A stretch of 64,000 bases of DNA from Arthrobacter globiformis (GTDB taxonomy: Bacteria; Actinomycetota; Actinomycetes; Actinomycetales; Micrococcaceae), in the NCBI RefSeq assembly GCF_030815865.1, contig NZ_JAUSXI010000001.1, positions 4,216,001-4,280,000 on the forward strand, written 5' to 3'. The notes below the pieces were generated by a model. The model ran no database searches. It was not told the DNA's origin and saw only the letters and a program-made list of their open reading frames with translations. Positions within the stretch are counted from its first letter, which is position 1; every line of letters starts with the position of its first letter. This document shows, piece after piece, positions 42,101-51,536 of the stretch. A program made the position numbers and the translations under genes.

Positions 42101-42941
42101 TCACTCAGGGGCGAATCTGCCAAGTGTTCGCAGACGGAGCACCGCCAGGACCTCGTCCACCATGGCCTCGGGGTGATAGACGACGTCGTCATAGTAATAG
42201 CGCAGCGTGAGAAACCCTCCGCGCATGCCGGCGTTGTTTCTCCGCTGGTCTTTCTTGACCTGCCGGGGTTCAAAGTGCGTGGACCCGTCCAGCTCCACCA
42301 CGACGCATTCCTCAACCAGGCAGTCAACCTCGCCCACCCCCGGCAGGGGAACATGCATGCGGACAGTGAGTCCGGCCCGGACAAAGTGGGTATGGGCCAG
42401 GACCTCCAGCACGGAATCTGCCCGCGGTATCAGCAGACCCAGCACCGCGCGGGCACGGCCATTCCTGTTCCCGATGAGTTTGTCCCTCAGAAATTGGGCG
42501 GATATCTGGCCCCGACCGGTGGCTGACTGTACCAGCGCGAGCGCTTCAAGCTCCGGCAGGCACTTAAGTGCGTGCAGGAGCACGTCGGCCAAGCCCGCCA
42601 CCGGATAGCCCGGTTCGGATGCCTGCATACATGGAGCGTGGTCAATCACCCCGACCTTTGGCACCCCATTGCCGCAACTCAGGTGCACTTCCCGTGGAGG
42701 ATAAAGGGCCCACAGACTGTAGAAGCGGGCCGCCGACACGCAGGTGAGCCGGCCGTTCGCCCTGAAGGCGGCCAGGACGCCGTCGTCCGCCGCGTGCAGT
42801 GCGTAAAACCCCCCGCAGCGGCCGGTACAGTCGGCCGGAATGCACCGCAGCCTCAACGGCGGGACGGCGGAACCCGGCGCGAAATAGGTCTCCCCTTTTA
42901 GCCGCTCCCCCGCGGCGAACCAGATATGTCTCAAGGTCCAT
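42101..42941 (-). pseudogene. AbiEi-like/DUF559 protein, frameshifted in a C6 run
   Basis: Two frames make one protein. The first 45 or so codons (MDLETYLVRRGGAAKRGDLF to LYRPLRG) encode the winged-helix N-terminus typical of AbiEi-type antitoxin-like proteins. The following frame encodes FYALHAADDGVLAAF onward and ends with a DUF559/Vsr-like nuclease core (VDCLVEECVVVELDGSTHF, then QVKKDQRRNN). The join is at six C on the + strand (42809-42814); five would give a continuous RGFYAL. A shift, a phase-variable tract or an assembly error are all possible. No AbiEii toxin gene is adjacent. Confidence 0.65.
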
Positions 42942-43348
42942 CACTCCACGGTCCACGCGCCCAGAGGTGTTGGGGAGCCGCCGGTTTGCCTATGTGCACA
43001 AAAGAGACCCGGTCCGTCAGGACCCCGTTTCACGGCCGGCTCCTCAGGACGCGCCATGCCAACGGCGTGTCTTTCAATGCGGGTGACCAAACAGGGTCAG
43101 GACGGCGGCGTTGAAAGTGTGTGACACGCCGATTAACAATCGATTTTGCGGATGTGACAAATCTGTCATAGAGTGTTCACGGATCCACTGAATGCCTCCG
43201 GTGGATCTGATGCGAACGGAGAGACGGTCCCGGTTCCGCGCAGCGTTTGACTCGTAACGCTGCAAGGAACCGGGGCCGTTCCGTTTAAGCCGGCTAAAGC
43301 CAGAAGGGCCAGCACCCCCTGGGAAGCCGGGCCCTACCTTGAGCCGTC
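42942..43348. other. 407-nt intergenic region with hairpins, no supported gene
   Basis: No convincing ORF is present. It contains the short palindrome TGACA-AATC-TGTCA near 43155-43170, a hairpin with GATCCAC/GTGGATC arms near 43182-43207, and the long inverted repeat 43224-43279. The AT-rich stretch around 43130-43175 could hold a promoter or a small RNA. Confidence 0.4.
43224..43279. terminator. 24-bp inverted repeat downstream of the polyprenyl synthase
   Basis: Bases 43224-43247 pair with 43256-43279 with three mismatches and an 8-nt loop. It lies 70 nt past the corrected stop of the polyprenyl synthase gene and probably ends the menG-menJ-synthase transcript. Confidence 0.55.
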
Positions 43349-44450
43349 CTAGCTGGCGCGGTCCACCACGGCGTGCGCGAAGCTGGACAGCGAGGCCTTC
43401 ACAACGCCCTCGGGCAGCGGGTCCAATGCGGCGATGGCGTCGGCCGCCCAGGCACGGGCCACCACCCAGGATTCCGCCGCGACGGGGTGCTCGCGCAGGC
43501 CCGGCGACGGCTTCGGCGAGGGCCTCATCCGAGGAGAGGTCGCCGTCGATCAGCTTGAGAAGTTCGACGGCGGACTGGTCACCGTCCGCCGCGGCCTTAC
43601 GGAGCAGCAGCACAGGCAAGGTGGGAACGCCTTCACGCAGGTCCGTGCCCGGGGATTTGCCGGATTTGACCTTGACACCCGTGACGTCGATGACGTCGTC
43701 GGCAAGCTGGAAGGCGACGCCCACCTTTTCGCCGTACTGCACCAGAACGTCCTCGTAGGCCTCGTCGGCGCCGGAGAAGATGGCACCGAACTGGCCGGAG
43801 GCCGCCACCAGCGAACCGGTCTTGTCGGCAATCACGGACAGGTAGTGCTCCACCGGGTCCTCATCCGGGCGCGGCCCGACGGTTTCGTGCAGCTGGCCCA
43901 GGCACAGCCGCTCGAAGGTCCGGGCCTGGATGCCGAGCGCGCGGCCGCCCAGCTCGGACACGAGGATGGAGGCGCGGGCGAAGATCAGGTCACCGGTGAG
44001 AACGGCCACTGAGTTGCCCCAGACCTCGTGGGCCGTGGGTGCGCCGCGGCGGAAGGGCGCGGAGTCCATGACGTCGTCGTGATACAGCGTGGCCAGGTGC
44101 GTCAGCTCAACCACGACGGCGGCCTGCACCACGGCGGGCAGCGACGCGTCACCCAGGTGGGCACAGAGCAGGGTCAGCAGGGGGCGGATGCGCTTGCCGC
44201 CGGCTTCCACGAGGTGACGCGACGTTGCGTCAGCCAGGGGGTCGGAGTTGGCGATGGCTTCGCGGAGTTTCTTCTCCACCCGGGCCAGGTTGGTGGTGAG
44301 GGCAGGACCCAGGTCGGGGTCTTCCGCGATGGCCGCAAAGCCGGCCGGCAGCTGCAGTCCGGTGGCGATGGCAGTGGTGTTGAGGCTGGGTTCGGAGTCC
44401 GGCAGGCCATGCCCGGCGTGCGTCCAGCTGTGGTTCGCGGAGTTGGTCAC
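43349..44450 (-). CDS. Polyprenyl diphosphate synthase, C-terminal frameshift
   Basis: This is a trans-isoprenyl diphosphate synthase with aspartate-rich motifs DDVMD and ADDVID plus GGKRIRPLLTLL and GDLIFARAS. It likely makes the menaquinone side chain (heptaprenyl/octaprenyl synthase class). The frame is correct through SSDEALAEAVAG, then runs into unrelated residues; shifting by one base at GGG (43500-43502) restores LREHPVAAESWVVARAWAADAI and the expected end SSFAHAVVDRAS at a TAG (43349-43351). Without correction it reads on to 43074. The GTG at 44450 lies 9 nt after the corrected menJ stop, so the genes are cotranscribed. Confidence 0.85.
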
Positions 44451-44459
44451 GGGTTAACC

Positions 44460-45795
44460 CTAACTTTTTGTTGCGGAAACCGCTGATTTGGAGCCGGAGG
44501 GGGGCAAGGGCGGAAGAGTTGGAAGTGGCCGGGACCAGCAGTTCGAGCACACGGATCACGCGGTCCTCGAAGCCCTTGGCCGATGGGTCGGTCAGGTTGG
44601 CCAGCAGCCGGACCACGAAGCGCATCAGCACGGGAATGGGCATCCCGGTCCGCAGAGCCAGCTTCATAACAGCGGGCTTCCCGATCAGCGCTGCGAAGGC
44701 ACGCCCCAGCGTGAAGTGGGATCCCCACTGTTCACGCACATAGTCGGCGTACCCCGCGAGCCGGGAATCGGCGTCGGACGCGTTCCAGCCGCCTGAAGCG
44801 GAACGGGAACTGGCGTCAATGATGAACTCGGCGGCGAAGCGGGCGGACTCCATGGCATAGGAGATGCCCTCTCCGTTGAACGGGGACACCATGCCGCCGG
44901 CGTCGCCGAGGAGCAGAAGGCCGGGCGAGTAGTGCGGGGTGCGGTTGAAGCCCATGGGCAGGGCGGCGCCGCGGATCTCCCCCACCTGGTTCTCCGGGGT
45001 GAAGCCCCACTCGGCGGGCATGCCGGCGGTCCACTCGCGGAGCACCTGCTTGTAGTCCAGCTTGCCGAACTCCTTGGAGGAGTTGAGGATGCCCAGGCCC
45101 ACGTTGGACGTGCCGTCGCCAACGCCGAACACCCAGCCGTAGCCGGGCAGGAGCTTGCCGTCGCGGCCGGGAAGTTCCAGCCAGCCTTCCATCCAGTCGT
45201 CGTCATGCCGCGGCGAGGTGAAGTAGGTGCGGACGGCGACTCCCAGGGGCCGGTCGTCGCGCTTCTGGATGCCGAGGGAGACGGCGGTGCGGGTGGAGTT
45301 GCCGTCGGCAGCAAGCACGACGTCGGCGCTGAAGTCGAGCGTCTCCCCCGTCTTCCGTCCGGACTCGTCCAGGATCGCTGCGCGCACGCCCGTCACTCGG
45401 CCGTCACCGTTGCGGAGCGCCTCGGTCACGCTGTGGCGTTCCAGCACGGTGGCGCCTGCGGCCTGCGCATGCCGGGCAAGTTCCTCGTCGAAGCCCAGGC
45501 GGGTGCGGATCAGGCCGTACTGCGGAAAATCGGACACCTCAGGCCACGGCAGTTCAATGCTGCGGCCGCCGGCGAGCAGGCGCAGCCCCTTGTTCCGGCG
45601 CCAGCCGTCCTGTTCGGGGTGCGGCAGGCCGAGCTTCTGGATCTCGCGGACAGCCCGCGGAGTGAGGCCGTCGCCGCACACTTTTTCGCGCGGGAAGCTG
45701 GTCTTTTCCAGGACCGTGACGTCAATGCCGGCTTTGGCGAGGTAATACGCGGCGGTGGATCCGGCGGGACCCGCGCCAACAATCAGTACTTTCAC
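44460..45795 (-). CDS. menJ: Geranylgeranyl reductase-family menaquinone reductase (MenJ-like), 3' frameshift
   Basis: This FAD-dependent reductase (VLIVGAGPAGSTAAYYL, CGDGLTPRA, LLLGDAGGMVSPFNGEGI) saturates an isoprenoid double bond. By context with menG and the polyprenyl synthase it is the actinobacterial MenJ type. The uncorrected frame runs 222 nt into the synthase gene, to 44230, in meaningless sequence. Deleting one base from a six-base run (44499-44504) gives a Ser/Ala-rich end ATKS and a TAG at 44460, leaving 9 nt before the next start and a 444-residue product. The start is the GTG at 45795, 4 nt after menG. Confidence 0.82.
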
Positions 45796-45799
45796 AGTG

Positions 45800-46582
45800 T
45801 CAGCGGGCGGTCCGCGGGATGTTGCGGCGCAGTTTGGCCACCGGGCCGGTATGGGCGGCGATGGCTTCCACCGAGCCGTCGCCCGTGAGGGGTTTGTGGG
45901 CGCGGTGGACGGCCACGATGCCGCCGCTCAGGTTGCGGTAGGTGACATCTTCCCAGCCGGCGTCCTTCAGCCACGCGGCGAGGTGGTCCTGGTCCGGCCA
46001 GGCCCGGATGGACTCGGCCAGGTAGACATATGCATCCGGGTTGGAGGAGACCTTGGTGGCGATGGCCGGCAGGGCGCGCATGAGGTACTCGGTGTACATG
46101 GTGCGCCACAGCGGAACCACGGGCTGGGAGAACTCGGCGATGACCAGCTTGCCACCCGGCTTGGTCACCCGGAGCATCTCGGCCAGGGCCTTCTTGGGCT
46201 CGTTGACGTTGCGCAGGCCGAAGGAGATGGTACTGGCATCGAAGGTGTTGTCGGCAAAGGGCAGGTGGGTGGCGTCACCGGCGATAAAGTCGATGTCCGG
46301 GCGGCGGCGCTTTCCGACCTTGAGCATGCCGAGGGAGAAGTCGCAGGCCACCACGTTTATGCCGGCATCGGCATATGGCTCGCTGGAGGTTCCCGTTCCG
46401 GCGGCCAGGTCCAGGACCCGCTGGCCGGCGCTTACGTCCATGGCTTCGACCACAACCTTGCGCCACCGGCGCGTCTGCCCCATCGAGAGGACATCGTTGA
46501 CGACGTCGTATTTGGGTGCGACGTCGTCAAACATCGTGGCTACTTCGTCCGGACGCTTATCCAAGAATGCTCGGTTCACCAT
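45800..46582 (-). CDS. menG: Demethylmenaquinone methyltransferase
   Basis: The 260-residue SAM-dependent methyltransferase of the UbiE/MenG family performs the last step of menaquinone synthesis. Motifs: [41 protein letters not shown] (SAM-binding), and [26 protein letters not shown]. It is first in a probable operon with menJ and the polyprenyl synthase, and divergent from menF across 116 nt. Confidence 0.93.
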   Translation of the reverse strand: MVNRAFLDKRPDEVATMFDDVAPKYDVVNDVLSMGQTRRWRKVVVEAMDVSAGQRVLDLAAGTGTSSEPYADAGINVVACDFSLGMLKVGKRRRPDIDFIAGDATHLPFADNTFDASTISFGLRNVNEPKKALAEMLRVTKPGGKLVIAEFSQPVVPLWRTMYTEYLMRALPAIATKVSSNPDAYVYLAESIRAWPDQDHLAAWLKDAGWEDVTYRNLSGGIVAVHRAHKPLTGDGSVEAIAAHTGPVAKLRRNIPRTAR

Positions 46583-46698
46583 GACATTGTCTCAAAAGTT
46601 CCGCAGGGTCCGTGACACAGCCGCCGTCGGGCGTGGTGGCCCGGCTGATCCGCCGCGAAACGCCCCCAACCTGCTGCGCGGAGTACTGTTGACCCATC

Positions 46699-48069
46699 AT
46701 GACCAGCACGCTCCGCACCCTGACAGTCCCTTTGGATGGAGAATCGGCTCCCGAGGGGCTGCCGCCATATCTGGTCCGGGATGACGTTCTGTGCTGGACC
46801 CGGCGCGAGGCCGGCCTGGTGGGCTTCGGCGAGGCGGCGCGCTTCACCGCCACGGGCCCCGAGCGGTTCCTCGAGGCGGACATCTGGTGGCGCCACCTGG
46901 TCATTGAGGCAGACATCACCGATCTTGTGGAGCGCCCGGGCACCGGCCCCGTGGCGTTCGGTTCCTTCGCGTTCTCCAAGGCTTCCACCCACGAATCCCG
47001 CCTGATCGTGCCGGAGATCGTCGTGGGCGTCCGGGACGGCCGTGCCTGGCTAACCCAAATAACGGCCGACGACGGCGAACTCACCGAGGCGGGCGCGATC
47101 GCGGCCCTGAAGGGGTGGCTGGAGTCGGACCCGGCTGCCGCCGTCGGCTCCCCCGCAGACGGCGGGCCGACCGCGGGCCCGGCCGCCGCCGTCGTACATC
47201 CGGACCCGGCCACGCTCCCAGACCAGCCCACGCTGAAAACCGGATCCCTCAGCGAAGAGGACTGGATGGACGCCGTCACCGCCGGCGTCGCCCAGATCCG
47301 CACCGGGAAACTGGAGAAGCTGGTGCTGGCCCGGGATATCGTCGCGACCGTTCCCGAGGGCGTGAACGCCGCCGAGGTGCTGCGGCAGCTGGCCGGCCGG
47401 TACCGGGAATGCTGGACCTATGGGGTCGACGGCCTCGTCGGGGCGACCCCGGAAATGCTCATCCAGGTGGAGGGCCGCACCGCGCAGGCCCGGGTGCTCG
47501 CCGGGACACTGGACCGCCGGGACGCCCTCGGCGAGGCCGGGCTGCCGCTGGACTATGCCGAGCGGGTCCTTGCCGGATCAGAGAAGCAGCGGCACGAGCA
47601 CGAGATCGCCATCCAGTCGCTGACCACCCAACTGGCACCTTTCTCCGAGGCCATGAATGCGCACGACGAACCGTTCATCCTGGAGCTGCCCAACGTGTGG
47701 CACCTCGCGTCCGACGTCAAGGCCGAGCTCACCGAGGTGGAGGGCCACGTCCCCACCTGCCTGGCGCTGATCAACGCGCTGCACCCCACCGCCGCCGTGT
47801 GCGGGACCCCCACGCAGGTGGCGGGGGCACTGATCCGGAAACTTGAACACCTGGACCGGGGCCCGTATGCCGGTCCGGTGGGCTGGCTGGACGCCGCGGG
47901 CAACGGCGAGTGGGGCATCGCGTTGCGTGGCGCCGTCATCGAGTCCCCCACTACCGTTCGGCTATATGCCGGGTGCGGAATTGTCGAGGGCTCCCAGCCC
48001 GAGGCGGAGCTCGCGGAGACGTGGGCCAAGTTCCGGCCGATGCTGGAGTCGCTGAAGATCAGCAGCTGA
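46699..48069 (+). CDS. menF: Isochorismate synthase
   Basis: The 456-residue chorismate-utilising enzyme turns chorismate into isochorismate, the entry step of menaquinone synthesis. The C-terminal catalytic domain has KLEKLVLARDIVA, GATPEMLIQVEG, AGTLDRRD, KQRHEHEIAI, HPTAAVCGTP and the RLYAGCGIVEGSQPEAELAETWAKF signature. The N-terminal half (about 1-190) contains a variable Ala/Pro-rich linker. It is monocistronic and divergent from menG, so both arms of the pathway start from one control region. Confidence 0.92.
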   Translation: MTSTLRTLTVPLDGESAPEGLPPYLVRDDVLCWTRREAGLVGFGEAARFTATGPERFLEADIWWRHLVIEADITDLVERPGTGPVAFGSFAFSKASTHESRLIVPEIVVGVRDGRAWLTQITADDGELTEAGAIAALKGWLESDPAAAVGSPADGGPTAGPAAAVVHPDPATLPDQPTLKTGSLSEEDWMDAVTAGVAQIRTGKLEKLVLARDIVATVPEGVNAAEVLRQLAGRYRECWTYGVDGLVGATPEMLIQVEGRTAQARVLAGTLDRRDALGEAGLPLDYAERVLAGSEKQRHEHEIAIQSLTTQLAPFSEAMNAHDEPFILELPNVWHLASDVKAELTEVEGHVPTCLALINALHPTAAVCGTPTQVAGALIRKLEHLDRGPYAGPVGWLDAAGNGEWGIALRGAVIESPTTVRLYAGCGIVEGSQPEAELAETWAKFRPMLESLKISS

Positions 48070-48149
48070 TCTGATCCGGCGGGCATCTCGCCCAGCCTAA
48101 TGTCCAGGCAGAGCGTCCGGGATACCGGACAGTCCTACGGTTAAACCCC

Positions 48150-48177
48150 TTGAAAAGCGCTGTGGTTTAGTTATCAA
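48150..48177 (+). promoter_or_regulatory. Candidate promoter of the amino-acid ABC operon
   Basis: TTGAAA (48150-48155), a 16-nt spacer and TATCAA (48172-48177) lie in an AT-rich stretch of the 205-nt gap. A second -10-like TACACT occurs near 48224. AAAGGTAAAG precedes the ATG at 48275, so this mRNA has a leader. Confidence 0.4.
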
Positions 48178-48274
48178 ATAGTAAAACTTAGTTTTCTGTG
48201 ATGTACATCTCCTCTTCGGCGATACACTATGAACCGATTTAGTTCCGCATACCCCTGCAACAAAAGGTAAAGAA

Positions 48275-49081
48275 ATGCAGCTCAAGTCCCGTGCCACGGC
48301 CAAATTCAGCGCCAAGGCAGCCGCAATCCTCGCCGTCGGGGCCATCAGCCTCACCGCTTGCGGCGGCGGCGGCTCCACGCCGGCTGCCACGAGCAGCAGC
48401 GGCGTGCAGCTCATCAATGCCGGAAAGCTCACCATCTGCTCCGACGTCCCCTATGAGCCCTTCGAATTCCAGAAGGATGGCAAGATCGTGGGCTTCGACA
48501 TGGATATCGCCGGCGAACTGGCCAAGGACATGAAGGCCGAAGTCAACGTAGTGGACAGCTCCTTCGAGGCCATCGAGACCGGCACCGCACTCACCGGCTG
48601 CGACGTCTCCATCTCCTCCGTGTCCATCACGGATACCCGCAAGGCCCTCATGGACTTCTCCGATCCCTATCTGAACGACGACCTGACGCTCGTTGCATCC
48701 GAGGCCTCCGGCATCACGAACGTCGAGGGCGCCAAGGGCAAGAAGGTTGGCGTCCAGCAGGCCACCACGGGTGCCAAGTACGCGAAGGACAAGGGCCTCG
48801 ACGCACAGCAGTTTGAGGACACCGGCCTCCTGGTCCAGGCGCTCAAGGCCGGCACCATCGACGCCGCCCTGGGCAACCAGTCGGTCCTCGGCTACGCCAT
48901 CAAGGATGACTCCAAGTTCAAGCGTGTCGAGAACTACGCCACTGGGGAAAAGCTCGGCATCGCGGTCAAGAAGGGCAACACCGCCATGCTCGACCAGGTC
49001 AACACGACGCTGAAGCGCCTGACCGACGACGGAAGCCTCAAGAAGTTCGAGACCAGCTGGTTCGGCGAAGCCGCCAAGTAA
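48275..49081 (+). CDS. Polar amino-acid ABC transporter substrate-binding lipoprotein
   Basis: The 268-residue lipoprotein has a signal peptide ending in the lipobox LTAC (Cys about 28) and a GGGGS linker. The bacterial extracellular solute-binding type 3 domain shows LTICSDVPYEPFEF, VGFDMDIAGELAKDM, SISITDTR-like SSVSITDTRKALMDFSDPY, and VGVQQATTGAKYA. Glutamine/glutamate-type or related polar amino acids are the likely ligand. It heads a three-gene operon with permease and ATPase; a hairpin separates it from the permease. Confidence 0.9.
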   Translation: MQLKSRATAKFSAKAAAILAVGAISLTACGGGGSTPAATSSSGVQLINAGKLTICSDVPYEPFEFQKDGKIVGFDMDIAGELAKDMKAEVNVVDSSFEAIETGTALTGCDVSISSVSITDTRKALMDFSDPYLNDDLTLVASEASGITNVEGAKGKKVGVQQATTGAKYAKDKGLDAQQFEDTGLLVQALKAGTIDAALGNQSVLGYAIKDDSKFKRVENYATGEKLGIAVKKGNTAMLDQVNTTLKRLTDDGSLKKFETSWFGEAAK

Positions 49082-49109
49082 CCGGCGCGCCTGACACCTA
49101 CACGGCAGG

Positions 49110-49148
49110 GGCCCCGTCCGGGATCTGTTCAGCAGTCCGTACGGGGCC
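49110..49148 (+). terminator. Intra-operon hairpin after the binding-protein gene
   Basis: GGCCCCGTCCGG (49110-49121) pairs with 49137-49148 with one mismatch. It sits in the 97-nt gap between the binding protein and permease. Such structures often allow much more binding protein than membrane components by partial termination or mRNA protection. Confidence 0.5.
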
Positions 49149-49178
49149 TCAACTGCGCAAAACGAATGTGAGTACACC

Positions 49179-49970
49179 ATGGCAATGACCGCGCGACAGC
49201 GGGCCAGAGTAAGTCTGTACGTCCAGGCAGGGATTTTCGTTGTGGCCGTGGCCGCACTGATCCTGGCCACCGACTGGAAGACCCTCACCACCAATGTCTT
49301 CAACTTCGGCAAGATCGGCCCGATGTTCCCGGACATCTTCTTCTCGGGCCTGAAAAACACCCTGATCTACACGTTCCTGGGGTTCATCGTGGGCCTGTCC
49401 GGGGGCCTGCTGCTGGCCCTCATGAAGCTCTCCAGCTTCCCGTTGTACCGCTGGATCGCCACTGGCTATATCGAATTCTTCCGAGGCATCCCGGCGCTGC
49501 TGGTCTTCATCGCCTTCGGCTACGGCGTTCCGCTGGCGTTCGGTGTCCAGTGGAACGTGGCCGTCGTGGTGATGGTTTCACTGGGCATGGTGGCGGCCGC
49601 CTACATCGCCGAGACGCTTCGTGCCGGGCTGCAGGCCGTGCCCAAGGGCCAGACGGAAGCCGCGAGGTCGCTCGGCATGCCGCAGTGGCGGGCGATGGTC
49701 ACGATCGTCATCCCACAGGCCTTCAGGATTGTCCTCCCGCCGCTGACCAACGAGGTCATCCTGCTGACCAAGGACTCCTCGCTGATCTACGTGCTGGGCC
49801 TGACGGCGGCGCAGTACGAACTCACCAAGTTTGGCCGCGACGGCATCTCCAGCCTCGGTGCGGGACTCACTCCGCTCCTCGTGGCGGGTGCGTTCTACCT
49901 CGTGGTCACCATCCCGCTGAGCCTCCTGGCCCGGAAGTTCGAAAGCCGCTCCGCGCGGACCAAGCGTTAG
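49179..49970 (+). CDS. Polar amino-acid ABC transporter permease
   Basis: The 263-residue permease is of the HisM/GlnP type, with five or six membrane segments and the coupling motif [30 protein letters not shown] followed by [26 protein letters not shown], which is diagnostic for the family. It sits between the binding protein and the ATPase, and the ATPase gene starts 12 nt after its stop. Confidence 0.9.
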   Translation: MAMTARQRARVSLYVQAGIFVVAVAALILATDWKTLTTNVFNFGKIGPMFPDIFFSGLKNTLIYTFLGFIVGLSGGLLLALMKLSSFPLYRWIATGYIEFFRGIPALLVFIAFGYGVPLAFGVQWNVAVVVMVSLGMVAAAYIAETLRAGLQAVPKGQTEAARSLGMPQWRAMVTIVIPQAFRIVLPPLTNEVILLTKDSSLIYVLGLTAAQYELTKFGRDGISSLGAGLTPLLVAGAFYLVVTIPLSLLARKFESRSARTKR

Positions 49971-49981
49971 GCAGGGAAGTC

Positions 49982-50785
49982 ATGAACGACGTCGAAATTC
50001 ACTCCCGCACCCAAAGCGGGCGCGTCCACGCCGCCGGTGTGGCCATCAAGGACCTGCGCAAATCATACGGCTCCAACGAGGTCCTCAAGGGCATCAGCCT
50101 GGACGTCGCACCGGGAGAAGTGGTGTGCCTGATCGGCCCGTCCGGTTCCGGCAAGTCCACCCTGCTGCGGTGCGTCAACCTGTTGGAGCAGCCTAATGAA
50201 GGCAGCATCCACGTGGGCGGCTTTGACGCCACGGATGCAGATGTGGACATCGACAAGATGCGCCGCAAGGTAGGCATGGTGTTCCAGCAGTTCAACCTGT
50301 TTCCGCACCTGAACGCGCTGCGCAACTGCACGATCGCCCAGACCAAGGTGCTGAAGCGCCCGCAGGCCGAAGCGGACAAGATCGCCCGCGCCAACCTTGA
50401 GCGCGTGGGGCTTGGCCACCTCGCCGACCGGTTCCCGGACCAGCTCTCCGGCGGCCAGCAGCAGCGTGTGGCGATCGCCCGCGCGCTGAGCATGGACCCC
50501 GAGCTGATGCTCTTCGACGAGCCCACGTCGGCCCTCGACCCGGAGACCGTGGGCGACGTCCTCTCGGTCATGCGGAACCTGGCCAAGGAAGGCATGACCA
50601 TGCTCGTGGTCACGCACGAGATGGGCTTCGCCCGCGAAGTCGCGGACCGCGTGGTGTTCATGGACGGCGGCGTGGTGGTCGAGGAAGGGTCCGCCGAGCA
50701 GGTCGTCGGCTCCCCCACCCAGGGCCGCACCAAGGAATTCCTCCGCCGCGTGCTGGACCCCACCCACATCGAGATCGCCGAGTAG
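49982..50785 (+). CDS. Polar amino-acid ABC transporter ATPase
   Basis: The 267-residue ATPase is of the GlnQ/HisP type: Walker [11 protein letters not shown]-loop [10 protein letters not shown], signature LSGGQQQRV, Walker [15 protein letters not shown], and switch His [23 protein letters not shown] 20-residue N-terminal extension precedes the core. GGGAAG lies before the ATG at 49982. It is last in the operon and is followed by a hairpin. Confidence 0.92.
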   Translation: MNDVEIHSRTQSGRVHAAGVAIKDLRKSYGSNEVLKGISLDVAPGEVVCLIGPSGSGKSTLLRCVNLLEQPNEGSIHVGGFDATDADVDIDKMRRKVGMVFQQFNLFPHLNALRNCTIAQTKVLKRPQAEADKIARANLERVGLGHLADRFPDQLSGGQQQRVAIARALSMDPELMLFDEPTSALDPETVGDVLSVMRNLAKEGMTMLVVTHEMGFAREVADRVVFMDGGVVVEEGSAEQVVGSPTQGRTKEFLRRVLDPTHIEIAE

Positions 50786-50805
50786 GTTCGGTTCCGGCGG
50801 GCAAC

Positions 50806-50842
50806 TGCCCTGGCGCTGCAGGATTCCCGCAGCTCCAGGGCA
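50806..50842. terminator. 14-bp hairpin between convergent genes
   Basis: TGCCCTGGCGCTGC (50806-50819) pairs with 50829-50842 with one mismatch. It lies between the ABC ATPase stop (50785) and the YceI-family stop (50874). Confidence 0.6.
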
Positions 50843-50873
50843 TTTGCGCGTCAGGACTCAGGCCCCCGGCGCG

Positions 50874-51419
50874 TCAGTTCGCCGCGGCTCGCACGACCAC
50901 CACGTCAAAGTCCAGGTCAAAGTAGCGGCCCACCCATCCTTTGGCCCCCGTGATGCCGAACGCACAGCGGTCCAGGTGGTCCGCCCTGGCTAGCACTTGG
51001 ATGCGGTCGGGATTTTGGGCTTCCCAGGACGAGACGGGCAATTGCACGGGAACGACAACCCCATGCATGGCCACCGTCCCGACGAGCACCATCCCGCGTT
51101 CGTCCTCCCGCACCCCGGTGGAAGCGAACTCGATGTGCGGAAAACTGGCCACGTCCAGCAGTCCCGGACCCTTGACATCGCCATCCCGCTTCGCATTGCC
51201 GGACGTGAAGCTCGCCGCGGCGATGGTTGCGGTGACGTGGCAGTCCGCGAGCGTTTCGCCAATCTCCAGCTGCCCGGATGCAATGCTGAATTTGGCTCGC
51301 ACCGTGCCCAGGCCGAACATGTGCCGGCCTGTGTAGGTGATGGCCGAGCGGACACCGTCGATGCGGTAGGTTCCGGCGCTGGGGATGGCAAGGACTGTTG
51401 TCTCTGGCTGGCTGGTCAT
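50874..51419 (-). CDS. YceI-family protein
   Basis: The 181-residue lipocalin-like protein has TYRIDGVRSAITYTGRHMFGLGTVRAKF at its N-terminus and the family core FPHIEFASTGV. There is no signal peptide, so it is probably cytoplasmic. YceI proteins bind polyisoprenoids in characterised cases. AAAGGA precedes the ATG. It is divergent from the MarR-type gene, with two palindromes between, so repression by that protein is likely. Confidence 0.88.
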   Translation of the reverse strand: MTSQPETTVLAIPSAGTYRIDGVRSAITYTGRHMFGLGTVRAKFSIASGQLEIGETLADCHVTATIAAASFTSGNAKRDGDVKGPGLLDVASFPHIEFASTGVREDERGMVLVGTVAMHGVVVPVQLPVSSWEAQNPDRIQVLARADHLDRCAFGITGAKGWVGRYFDLDFDVVVVRAAAN

Positions 51420-51469
51420 GGCCGTATTCCTTTGAATTTTTGCCGGGCTCCCCCATACCTGGCAATTGC

Positions 51470-51507
51470 TGATGTATCATCAATTTTGCCGTGTATCATG
51501 CTGATAC
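51470..51507. promoter_or_regulatory. Paired MarR-type operators
   Basis: TGATGTATCATCA (51470-51482) and GTATCATGCTGATAC (51493-51507) are adjacent palindromes sharing the half-site TATCA/TGATA, located in the 117-nt gap between divergent yceI and marR-type genes. Their spacing (about 24 bp centre to centre) suits two dimers on the same face of the helix. Confidence 0.55.
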
Positions 51508-51536
51508 GTCAACAACTTTTTATGAAAGGAACCCCG

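Noticed and set aside
42942..43348. tRNA or other structured RNA in the gap
   Set aside because: No cloverleaf or CCA-type end was found; the hairpins are better explained as terminators.
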